A stretch of DNA of 64,000 nucleotides, from NCBI RefSeq assembly GCF_963678635.1, contig NC_087070.1, forward strand, positions 45,305,467-45,369,466, in the 5' to 3' direction. Both the position numbers and the translations under genes were made by a program. Under the pieces are notes generated by a model. The model was not told the DNA's origin. It worked only from the letters and a program-made list of their open reading frames with translations, and did no database searches. Positions 41,377-52,000 of the stretch are shown here, piece after piece (positions within the stretch are counted from its first letter, which is position 1; each line of letters begins with the position of its first letter). This stretch comes from Symsagittifera roscoffensis. Taxonomy: Eukaryota; Xenacoelomorpha; Acoela; Convolutidae.

Positions 41377-42638
41377 GACTCGTCACGCAGTGTCTGGATA
41401 TCGGATCTCTTTCTTCTTCGATGTAGGGTCTTCTTGATTCACCGTACCTTGTACCACCACTCAAGCTCTAGTAAAATTTCCCCAAAAACCCTCTCTTAAA
41501 AGCCAAATGCTGACCCCCCTTTTTCTTATTTCTTTTTAGTTACCTCTATTTCAATGTTCCAAGCAACTTGAGACCAAAACCTGTGCGCAGGTATCTTGTG
41601 ATCACCTGTTCATATAAAAACTAAACACAAATCCTCCCCAAAATGCAACAAAAATCCAAGCTAGAAAAAGTAATAAAAACAGAAAAATGAGCCCACCTAA
41701 AATTCAAAGGTGACCAATGTCTACCTTTCGTCGAAAAAAAATGTCTGGTACCTAATTGCCACGCGTTTTCCTCCCCCCACTAGTGATCTTATGGGGTATC
41801 ACAAAAGCTGTCTATATCCGGTCCCCCCTACCAATCCAACCAGCGTACCAGTCTTAACTCGAGTTAAATTTTGGATATCCACCTATTATTACCATTGCGT
41901 GTTATGGCTAATGTAACTAAATCAACGATGTCGATTAATTAGTTACTCTAGTTTCCCCCCTTTTTACAATTTACAACCGCTCACCTCTAACCTAACCAGC
42001 CCCCCTTCTAACCTCCTCCCTTTCTAGCACCCCTTCTTAAGCCTAAAAATTACCTTTCTAAATCCTTCTTGGCTGCTTTCCCACTCGACTGATCACCTGT
42101 TCCAGTCCAGTCTCCTATTGGTTCAGCTCAAGTGTTCCTGAACCAGTTTCCCACTAGGCCGGTCACCTCTTCCAGTCAAGTCTCCTTGTTGTCCAGCTAA
42201 GTTCCAAGCTATCTGCAAACCCTTGACAACGCCCCACACTCGGGCACTTTATTAAGGTTACTGGGTTAAATTGCTAGGTTGATCGAAACGATCGAACTTG
42301 TAAAACAGTATGGGTATACTATTTAATTAATATAAAGGTTTGATCCAAATGATCTGGTGTCAAAGTCACTGTCTTTTTTCGTTTTATGGTTTTTGTTCTG
42401 CTTTTTGTCTTTTTGCTCGTGTTTTTGTCCCCCTAGTTGCCCCCCTTTACTCGGTTAGCTAAGCCTCGTTCGGAGAGCGTACCAGGAAGTTTTCTCGAGT
42501 TTTCCTAAAAAGCTATCACGGTACAACCGGAAGGTTTGCACGTTCCTGTCGAACCGTACCGCCGGTACTCTAGAATGGGCATTCAGCCCGAAGCTGTCTC
42601 AAGTGGGTTTGACTCCGTAGTCTTGATGTCGTAAACAA
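41377..42638 (-). other. Distal leader of copy B
   Basis: Non-coding. It includes an A-rich stretch on the minus strand (plus-strand T-rich at 42370-42430), as in copy A's leader, and a splice-donor-like GAGGTAACT on the minus strand near 41540. No ORF is supported. Confidence 0.5.
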
Positions 42639-42650
42639 CCAGGAGCGCCA
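42639..42650 (-). promoter_or_regulatory. Primer-binding-site candidate (copy B)
   Basis: The minus strand reads TGGCGCTCCTGG, identical to copy A, 11 nt inside the 5' LTR end. The spacer is A/T-rich in both copies (taaaaaca...). The tRNA was not identified. Confidence 0.65.
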
Positions 42651-42661
42651 TAAAAACACTA

Positions 42662-43571
42662 TGTAACATTCGTCTACTGCAGTCACACATGAGGCTTAAG
42701 AAAAATAGGCCCTATAACTATTGGCTCAAGAGTCAGGGACACTATCTCTTGTGTTTTTCCACCTCAAATCAGTCGGAGCCAATTCAGTTCGTTTGTGACA
42801 TGAGACTACGACCCGTTACAGCTTAAAGGCTACTACTAAAATATCCCCCCACTCTAGAATTAAGAACGTCCCCATACTTAGGTCTCTAGATACCCAAAAT
42901 ACATGAACGCCGTTAAAAACCGGGTCGGAACAATCCATTGAGTTACTTTTTATTAGACAGTGGAACTTTGATCCATTTCAGATGGATCAACCTAAAACTC
43001 GCCTTACCTCAACATAATAATCATGAAACACACTCTAGAAATTTAAATTAAGTACTCACATTGTAGCACACTCAAGAAAAGGAAGCACTTCGGTCGGTAA
43101 TTAACTCGAGAATTAAATAACGTAACCAAAATGAGTTAAATGTTTGTCAGTTTTAATAACAAGAACAAGTTTGTACTCTAGACTGTGGTTTCTCGTGAAC
43201 CATTGGGACACTCAAGCTGTCCACCTTTCCACCGAAGGTTCACTCTAGTCCAGTTTAGAATAATACTCCAGTCAAGTCACAATAATCCAGTTCGTGGGAA
43301 TACGCTTGTCTCTTTTTCAAATGGGACAGCTCTACTCTAGATTATTATTGAGACGGAAATTGCGAATAGCAATTTCCCACTGTTTTTTCTAGCAACTTTC
43401 CCGCGATTGTTACTTGATTGTTCTGACTTCTCTTTTTTGATTTTCAGTTACCGCGAGAAAATCGTGCATGACAGGCTCCATTCGAAATTTTGAAAAATTA
43501 AATTTCACTCCAAAATTAAGTGTTTTTTGCTTCTCTCAAGGCCAAACGTCCAAATATGACCGACTGGCACA
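42662..43571 (-). repeat. 5' LTR of copy B (910 bp)
   Basis: Near-identical to 20674-21582, with TGT...ACA ends and the same AATAAA and inverted repeat. It abuts LINE-1 sequence at 43572. Confidence 0.95.
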
Positions 43572-43600
43572 TTTTGGAAGTTTTGTAAATTTGGTCTTGT

Positions 43601-43909
43601 TTGGACTTGGTAAATTTGACCCAAAACTTTAAAAAACCCTGGCAGTTATTAGTCAAGTTTAGAAACATGCATACAGTTGACAAAATACAAGCTCGCGCAT
43701 CAATGCTGAAAACTTATGAACCAAGATATATGGGTGTGAATTACGCTGTTTTTATACCGAAATCCCTAAATAAGGATGAACAAGATAAAGAGAACAGCAA
43801 TTGCTGAAAAGAAGGAGAGAACTATTAAATAACGGAAGTGATCCAAAAAGTATCAAAATTCGGAAAGGTGTTTTGTTTTTAAATAACAGAGCCGAAACCA
43901 CATCAGACT
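43601..43909 (+). pseudogene. LINE-1 ORF1 protein, C-terminal fragment
   Basis: A frame beginning near KPWQLLVKF and, after a one-base shift near 43795, ending KGVLFLNNRAETTSD before a TGA. The pattern (LLVKF core, then VFIPKSLNKDEQ and a basic RRRELL helix) resembles the RNA-binding C-terminal end of ORF1 proteins in Jockey/CR1-type LINEs. Confidence 0.55.
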
Positions 43910-43914
43910 GACTA

Positions 43915-44877
43915 TTGAAAAACTCAGGGGATATAGAAGTCATTTGTTACAATATCAGAAGCATTTTCAAGCTGGACCGTAGAAAGACCTTTTCAAATTT
44001 TATACTTTTGAATAACCCTGATATCGTTTGTTTATCCGAAACCTGGTTAACAACTGAAATATTGGAGATAGAACTATTTTTAAATGAATATAATTGCTTT
44101 CGATCTGACCGAAAAGCAAAAATTGGCCAGACATCACATGGAGGAAATATGATGTGTGTAAAAAGATCGTTTTTGTCAGAAAATGCAAATTTTGGATATG
44201 ATACAAACGGTTCAGTCGTAGCGTGCTATGTCACTTTAGCAAATCTAAAAATTCTGGTCATCTCATGTTATCTGCCCCCTGCAAACAGTAAATATTCACT
44301 TAATACGGAAGATATACACAAGATGTTTTCCGAAATTTTGAAACTCAGAAATAAATGTGACGGTTTAATTATTTATGGGGATTTCAATATCCCAACAATA
44401 AATTGGAGTAGCATTTCTTCGCAAAATTCGATTGAAGGTAATTTTCTAATTTTTATTGAGAAATTTGATTTAATTCAAAAAATTGATTTTCATACAGCTG
44501 CAACAGGAATCCTTGATCTGTTTTTTGTGAGTGAAAATATTCAGGTTACTGATATTTGCAAAATTCAAAATGAAAATAGTTTCACAAAAAAGTCAAACCA
44601 TTATCCGATAAAGACGAAATTCCATATTGAAATATCCTGCTTATACCAGCAAAAATATGTTAGGGAGTCAACATTTAGTTTTTGCAACGGTGACTACAAA
44701 TTATTGAGTGATTTAATTATTGATAACCCCTTCGATACTTATTGCTGGTCAAATCCAAATGTCATAGTAGAACATTGGTACAAATGGTTGTTGGATCTTT
44801 TATCAAGTACGATACCTAAACGCACAAAACATCGTACATTCTTACCCCCTGGATTAGTCAATCAACCTCCCATATGA
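43915..44877 (+). pseudogene. LINE-1 ORF2: AP-like endonuclease
   Basis: A frame of about 320 codons without an ATG at its start. Endonuclease/exonuclease/phosphatase-family motifs are CYNIRSI (N), CLSETWL (E), YGDFNIP (D, N) and SNHYPIKTK (SDH-like, with D replaced by N). This domain nicks target DNA to prime reverse transcription. The final catalytic SDH reads SNH, which may abolish cleavage. A one-base shift near 44848 breaks the link with the RT frame. Confidence 0.85.
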
Positions 44878-46592
44878 TAAAATGTTTGACCACTGCTCGG
44901 AAAAAACACAATGAGTCACATACTAAAATAGTGTTTTTAAAATCGAAAACAGACCAGCTTATCGAAACCGATAAAGTTAGTTATGAGGAATCCATGGCAG
45001 CTGAAAGATCAACCGGCAAACTTTTCAAATATTTTAGGGCTTTCCGAAAATCAGTTTTGCCTAGTATAATGCATTATCAAAACAAAAATGAGGATACGGA
45101 TGTCTCAAAAGCAGCTTTGCTTTCAAATTTTTTTGCATCAGTATACGTGGAGTCGTCAATTTTTAACGAAAACGAATGCAGTAACAAAAATCAACCAGTT
45201 TTAGAAAAAATCGATTTTTCAGAACAAGATATTTTTAAAATATGCAAATTGTTGAATGTAAATAAAAGCAAAGGCCCGGACGATCTACCTCCTTTTCTAT
45301 TCAAAAATGCAAAAACATTATCTCATTCAATCTATCAAATATTTCGAAAAATTTCTCAAACCTGTATTTTTCCAGCGTGTTGGAAAAAAGCCATCATTAG
45401 CCCTTTGCATAAAAAAGATGACAAAAATGACATTGAAAAATACAGACCTGTTTTTATGCTCTCAGTAATCTCGAAAATTCTAGAACGAATAATTTTCAAG
45501 CGATTATAGGAACATTATGAAAAGATTTTCCACAAGGCACAGTACGGATTTCGGAAAAACCGATCGACCATTGCTCAGCTTTTAACATTTTTGCAGCTAG
45601 TCTATAACGGTCATGAAAATGGCGACAGTATCGAAACGGTTTTTACAGATTATACTAAAGCTTTTGACCGTGTTGACCACGGAATTTTGTTGCGAAAATT
45701 ATTCGAACAAGGAGTCAGGGATAAAAACTTGAATTTAATTCAATCCTACCTAACAGAAAGGTCTCAAGTCGTGCGAGTAAATGGCGAAATATCAAATTCA
45801 GAAAAAGTAACGAGCGGTGTACCCCAGGGCAGTGTTTTGGGATCCTTGTTTTTCTTGGTTTTCATAAAAGACCTGCCTGACAAAAGCAATACAGTTATAC
45901 CGTTATTATTCGCAGACGATGCCAAATTCATTAGCATAAATTTGGGGATGGATGAATTTCAAAAAGACCTTGACAATGTGAATCTATGGACCCTGGAAAA
46001 CAATATGCCTTTCAACGTAGAAAAATGTACGCACCTGAATTTTGGGAAAAATTGATTTTCTTTTAATTTCAATAATGAACAAATAGCTCATGTAGACTGT
46101 CAGAAAGACCTTGGAATAATCGTATCAAATGATCTAACATGGAGCCAACATATGGAAAAAGCAGGCGTAAAGGCAAACAGAGTGTTTTTCATGATAAAGA
46201 GGAATACGTCAAATCTACACTGGAAAGCAAAATTAAACCTGTATAAATCGATGGTCATTCCCGTAATAATGTATGCTACTTCTTGCATAGGTCTAAACAA
46301 ATACGTCATGACACAATAAGAGATAATTCAAAAAAGGGCGTTAAATTGGATTTTGCATAGTAAACATACCAATTACAAAGATAAACTTAAACGACTACAA
46401 ATTTTACCACTGCCCATGTACATACCATTGAACAACCTGTTACTGCTGGCAAAATTAATTTTGAAACGATACGATACTTATATGATTGATGTTCCACAAT
46501 ACATAGGTTTCTCTCGCTATCCTATGTTTCAGCTAAAGCGTCCATCAAACTACAGGTGTGAACAAAATTTTTTTACCAGACATGTCGTCTAG
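44848..46592 (+). pseudogene. LINE-1 ORF2: reverse transcriptase and C-terminal region
   Basis: One plus-strand frame (44874-45509, 45591-46055, 46353-46592, all in register) with in-frame stops at 45507, about 46055 and about 46317. RT motifs are KSKGPDDLPPFLFK, the AQYGFRKNRST block, FTDYTKAFDRVDH (catalytic D), GVPQGSVLGSLFF and LFADDAKF (FADD catalytic box). It is a decayed but nearly full-length RT. Confidence 0.88.
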
Positions 46593-46815
46593 GATAGATT
46601 TGCGAAATTGGTCTGGACTGAAAGGCGCCCTGCTCAAAGTGTTCTGGAACAAATTTGCACTCTATGACGAAAAAAATAAATGCACATGGAAGCTTGCATG
46701 TGATTGTGCGACAAACAATTGTAGAACTAGACTCGCGATATGACACGTGAAGGAAGACAGGGGCCTGGACCCCTTGTGGAAACACTAAATCCCTACTACT
46801 ACTACTACTACTAAT

Positions 46816-47083
46816 CGTTTCTTTTCCTATTTCAGGATAAAACAACTCTTCTCGCGTTTTATTTCGTATCTGGAAATTGCGAATAGCAATTTCCCGCTGC
46901 TTTTTAGGTACTTTCCCGCGATTGTAAATCGGATGTTCTGGTCTTATTTTTCTGATATTTTCAGTTGTCGCGAGAAAGTTGAGCATGACATGCTCCATTC
47001 GAAATTTTGAAAAATTGAATTTCCTTCCAAAATTGCGTGTTTCGTGTTTCTCAAGGTCAAACTTCTAAATACGACCGACTGGT
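46816..47083 (-). repeat. Truncated 3' LTR of copy C
   Basis: Aligns with 21330-21582 of copy B, including the ggaaattgcgaatagcaatttcc inverted repeat and the ccgactgg end (here ccgactggta). It is cut at 46816 by the LINE-1 tail. The PPT sequence ctccccggactcgag follows at 47086-47100. Confidence 0.8.
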
Positions 47084-47395
47084 ACCTACTCCCCGGACTC
47101 GAGATCGATGTCCTCATCGCGTATTGCCGCCTGCCAGTGAGTCCCCAGAATACCGAGTGTTGCTCAAGATACAGTGCCAGTGGTCATTTACAGAAGTTTG
47201 CAGCAGACTTAAGTTTATCTACATCCCAAAATTCCCCATTATATAAAATTGTCACACTATCGCTGAACAGGAATCAAAATTTTCATATACCAGCACCTTA
47301 AATATCCGCTTTTGAAGGGTATGTTTAAAATTTCTTTTGTCCTATTCAGTCAGGAAACTGTCATGCAGCATTTTGATTTATATGATAACTATAGA
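47084..47395 (-). other. 3' UTR of copy C (left part)
   Basis: Colinear with 21583-21890 of copy B. It is interrupted at about 47395 by LINE-2 and resumes at 49051. Non-coding. Confidence 0.7.
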
Positions 47396-49050
47396 TAATA
47401 CTTCTTTAACTTGCGCGAAATATCGTTTGGTGAAAGTGATGTAAATAGTTTACTTAAACAGGTACCAGATACCACAGCAGTTGCAGCTGATAGCATTCCA
47501 CCATTTGTTCTCAAATATAATGCTGATGCACTCACGCCTATGGTATATATTCTATTCAGTCAAATTGTTACCCGTTGTATTTGGCCCGATTTTTGGAAAG
47601 AGGCATTTATCATGCCTTTTCATAAGTCCGGGCCAAAATCTGACATAAGAAATCATCGTGGAATTAATATTTTACCGCGCTTATCGCTTTGCTTGGAAAA
47701 ACTGCTTTTTAGTTTCATTTATTCTAATGTTCGACACAAACTTTCTCGTAGACAGCATGGCTTTGGTAAAAAGCGCAGCACGTTTACACAATTGTTGGAA
47801 TATGTTGAAAATATTTAAAAATGTATTGATGTCAATGAAAATTTCTGTCCTGTATATTTTGACATTCAAAAGGCTTTTGACTCTGTGTCACACAAACAGT
47901 TGCTAAACAAGCTGTCTTCTTTTGGTTTTGACGAAAATTTTATCATGTTAATTTCATCTTATCTTTCCAATTGCTCACAAAGAGTACGTATTAACAAAAT
48001 TCTATCTTACAAAGGTTACATCTCTAGCGGTGTACCACAAGGAAGCATTTTAGGACCACTTTTTTTCCTTATTTATATCAATGACCTCCCGGATGTTTTC
48101 AAGTTTTCCTCACCGACATTATTTGCTGATGACCTTAAACTGCTTTATCGAGACAACTGTCATGACATTTTTCAGTCTGATTTAGATTCGGTAGAGACCT
48201 GGGCAACCCAAAATGGTCTTTATTTTCATCCCGACAAAACTAAATTCATTTCAAACAATAGCTTTATTTTCAACCTTCATCTTATATATTTATATCTCGC
48301 CTACTTTGTCTTGGAATCACCATGTTTCTGCGAAACTTGGTAAAGCCACAAAGTGTTTTCATTAATTAAAGTGTAATGTTCCTCTCAACTCACGTGTTAA
48401 AACTAAGCTTCAAATGTACATTTCTTGTGTGAGGTCCATTTTACTTTATAACTCTTGTATTTGGTATCCAAATTTATCAAAGCTACGTGTTTGAAAAAAT
48501 TCCAGAAAAAGCAGTAGAGTGGATAATTTGTTCCTCTAATTATACTGACAGTCTTGTGATGTTAAACATACAGCCTACTAGCTATCAATTTATTTTTACT
48601 GATTGTTTTCCCTTCTTCAAACTGTTACATAACTGTTACGACTTCGATATTAATGACTATGTTACTGTTAGTGAATCGAGACCGGGTAACAGATCCAGTC
48701 AGAGTATGGTATTCTCTGTACCTCATAACCGCAAATTCTGTTCCCTTGGGAGGTTTTTCCAAAGAACAATTCATAGCGTCAATAGTTTTTTTAGCAAAAG
48801 TAGACATCAACTCTACAACTACAGTCTCACAAACCAAGACTCTACTCTTCAATTTCTTTAAACAGCAAATTCAATCAACTTTCAATCTCAACAATCCATG
48901 CACTTTCTTCATCAAATGCCGTTGCAACACATGTCGTTCCTGAACCTTAACAATTTAACTCAAAGCTTGAATTACGCAAACTCAAAATTTCACTTTTATA
49001 TGTAGTATCATTCACTAATAAAGTTTATTTCTTCTTCTTCTCTCTCTTCT
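47396..49050 (+). mobile_element. LINE-2, 5'-truncated non-LTR retrotransposon
   Basis: Plus-strand RT without an endonuclease, inserted in the copy C 3' UTR. It ends with an AATAAA (about 49016) and a (CTT)n-like tail (ttcttcttcttctctctcttct). Similar AT-rich sequences flank both sides (ataactatagataatacttc and ataacatattaataacaatacttc), possibly a decayed target duplication. It is unrelated in detail to LINE-1. Confidence 0.85.
47411..48343 (+). pseudogene. LINE-2 reverse transcriptase
   Basis: Two overlapping frames (47411-47818 and 47885-48343) joined by one or more shifts around 47820-47885. Motifs are DSIPPFVLK, a QHGFGKKRST-type block, DIQKAFDSVSH (catalytic D), GVPQGSILGPLFF and LFADDLKLL (FADD). 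The thumb region ends abruptly near 48290, where the unit of the tandem array begins. Confidence 0.85.
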
Positions 49051-52000
49051 ATAACATATTAATAACAATACTTCGTTTCGTTAGAATTTCTTTTCCGTGA
49101 CCTCGGATTTTATCCGAATTCACACTCGAGCCCCTTCCTTTCCATCTCAAGACTCGATAAACCCACATTGAGCTCCTTGCTCACTTCGTATTCCTAGTCT
49201 TCGAAGTGCTAGGACCTGATGAATTGGACACCGTGATCTGTCTTAGTAGCGGCTCCTCAACATCAGAACTGATCATAATTTCTTCCCATGCTTTCAATTG
49301 TTCGTAGGATCGCATCCACTCCCTCTGCTCTTGCAACCTCGCTGCCTGATTCGGTAAACCTTTCGTTTTCAATTCCCTGTTCAAGCAAAAGGAATTGTAC
49401 AGGCTCAAGCTCACGTTCTTCGCCAAGTCTTCCGCCAGTATCGACTCTCTTGTTTGGTAATTGTATCTCGCCTACTTTGTCTTGGAATCCCCATGTTTCT
49501 GCGAAACTTGGTAAAGCCACAAAGTGTTTTCATTAATTAAAGTGTAATGTTCCTTTCAACTCACCTGTTTAAACTAAGCTTCAAATGTACATTTCTTGTG
49601 TGAGGTCCATTTAACTTTATAACTCTTGTATTTGGTATCCAAATTTATCAAAGCTACGTGTTTGAAAAAATTCCAGAAAAAGCAGTAGAGTGGATAATTT
49701 GTTCCTCTAATTATACTGACAGTCTTGTGATGTTAAACATACTGCCTATTAGCTATCAATTTATTTTTACTGATTGTTTTCCCTTCTTCAAACTGTTACA
49801 TAACTGTTACGACTTCGATATTAATGACTATGTTACTGTTAGTGAATCGAGACCGGGTAACAGATCCAGTCAGAGTATGGTATTCTCTGTACCTCATAAC
49901 CGCAAATTCTGTTCCCTTGGGAGGCTTTTCCAAAGAACAATTCATAGCGTCAATAGTTTTTTAGCAAAAGTAGACATCAACTCTACAACTACAGTCTCAC
50001 AAACCAAGACTCTACTCTTCAATTTCTTTAAACAGCAAATTCAATCAACTTTCAATCTCAACAATCCATGCACTTTCTTCATCAAATGCCGTTGCAACAC
50101 ATGTCGTTCCTGAACCTTAACAATTTAACTCAAAGCTTGAATTACGCAAACTCAAAATTTCACTTTTATATGTAGTATCATTCACTAATAAAGTTTATTT
50201 CTTCTTCTTCTCTCTCTTCTATAAGATATTAATAACAATACTTCGTTTCGTTAGAATTTCTTTTCCGTGACCTCGGATTTTATCCGAATTCACACTCGAG
50301 CCCCTTCCTTTCCATCTCAAGACTCGATAAACCCACATTGAGCTCCTTGCTCACTTCGTATTCCTAGTCTTCGAAGTGCTAGGACCTGATGAATTTGACA
50401 CCGTGATCTGTCTTAGTAGCGGCTCCTCAACATCAGAACTGATCATAATTTCTTCCCATGCTTTCAAATGTTCGTAGGATCGCATCCACTCCCTCTGCTC
50501 TTGCAACCTCGCTGCCTGATTCGGTAAACCTTTCGTTTTCAATTCCCTGTTCAAGCAAAAGGAATTGTACAGGCTCAAGCTCACGTTCTTCGCCAAGTCT
50601 TCCGCCAGTATCGACTCTCTTGTTTGGTAATTATATCTCGCCTACTTTGTCTTGGAATCCCCATGTTTCTGCGAAACTTGGTAAAGCCACAAAGTGTTTT
50701 CATTAATTAAAGTGTAATGTTCCTTTCAACTCACCTGTTTAAACTAAGCTTCAAATGTACATTTCTTGTGTGAGGTCCATTTAACTTTATAACTCTTGTA
50801 TTTGGTATCCAAATTTATCAAAGCTACGTGTTTGAAAAAATTCCAGAAAAAGCAGTAGAGTGGATAATTTGTTCCTCTAATTATACTGACAGTCTTGTGA
50901 TGTTAAACATACTGCCTATTAGCTATCAATTTATTTTTACTGATTGTTTTCCCTTCTTCAAACTGTTACATAACTGTTACGACTTCGATATTAATGACTA
51001 TGTTACTGTTAGTGAATCGAGACCGGGTAACAGATCCAGTCAGAGTATGGTATTCTCTGTACCTCATAACCGCAAATTCTGTTCCCTTGGGAGGTTTTTC
51101 CAAAGAACAATTCATAGCGTCAATAGTTTTTTAGCAAAAGTAGACATCAACTCTACAACTACAGTCTCACAAACCAAGACTCTACTCTTCAATTTCTTTA
51201 AACAGCAAATTCAATCAAATTTCAATCTCAACAATCCATGCACTTTCTTCATCAAATGCCGTTGCAACACATGTCGTTCCTGAACCTTAACAATTAATCT
51301 CAAAGCTTGAATTACGCAAACTCAAAATTTCACTTTTTTATGTAGTATCATTCACTAATAAAGTTTATTTCTTCTTCTTCTCTCTCTTCTATAACATATT
51401 AATAACAATACTTCGTTTCGTTAGAATTTCTTTTCCGTGACCTCGGATTTTATCCGAATTCACACTCGAGCCCCTTCCTTTCCATCTCAAGACTCGATAA
51501 ACCCACATTGAGCTCCTTGCTCACTTCGTATTCCTAGTCTTCGAAGTGCTAGGACCTGATGAATTTGACACCGTGATCTGTCTTAGTAGCGGCTCCTCAA
51601 CATCAGAACTGATCATAATTTCTTCCCATGCTTTCAATTGTTCGTAGGATCGCATCCACTCCCTCTGCTCTTGCAACCTCGCTGCCTGATTCGGTAATCC
51701 TTTCGTTTTCAATTCCCTGTTCAAGCAAAAGGAATTGTACAGGCTCAAGCTCACGTTCTTCGCCAAGTCTTCCGCCAGTATCGACTCTCTTGTTTGGTAA
51801 TTATATCTCGCCTACTTTGTCTTGGAATCCCCATGTTTCTGCGAAACTTGGTAAAGCCACAAAGTGTTTTCATTAATTAAAGTGTAATGTTCCTTTCAAC
51901 TCACCTGTTTAAACTAAGCTTCAAATGTACATTTCTTGTTTGAGGTCCATTTAACTTTATAACTCTTGTATTTGGTATCCAAATTTATCAAAGCTACGTG

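Larger units (their letters stand above)
20674..43571 (-). mobile_element. Complete giant LTR retroelement, copy B (about 22.9 kb)
   Basis: Both ends are defined by comparing the two LTRs: each starts TGTAACATTCG and ends ccgactggcaca (TGT...ACA). Left flank ...aaaatttt and right flank ttttggaag give a 4-bp TTTT target duplication. Internal order on the minus strand is PBS, 2.4-kb leader, gag-pro-pol (40225-31401), spacer, accessory ORF (30858-22011), 3' UTR and PPT. LTRs differ at roughly 8-10 of 910 positions by eye, so the insertion is young. Ty3/Gypsy elements are normally 5-12 kb; known giants include plant Ogre and planarian Burro, to which I make no homology claim. Confidence 0.93.
43572..46815 (+). 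mobile_element. LINE-1 (non-LTR retrotransposon), split by copy B
   Basis: Plus-strand LINE with an ORF1 C-terminal piece, AP-type endonuclease, reverse transcriptase, C-terminal region and a (TAC)n 3' tail at about 46795-46815. The 5' part is probably left of copy B (about 20590-20673). The arrangement and the endonuclease suggest the Jockey/I/CR1 group, but the clade is not fixed. Several frameshifts and stops make it inactive. Confidence 0.88.

Noticed and set aside
40971-41499. Long overlapping ORFs on both strands (up to 159 codons) rich in LGQGSWD or PKTLSQDP repeats
   Set aside because: They are translations of the 13-14 bp minisatellite, open in several frames at once, with no start context and no homolog in the other copies.
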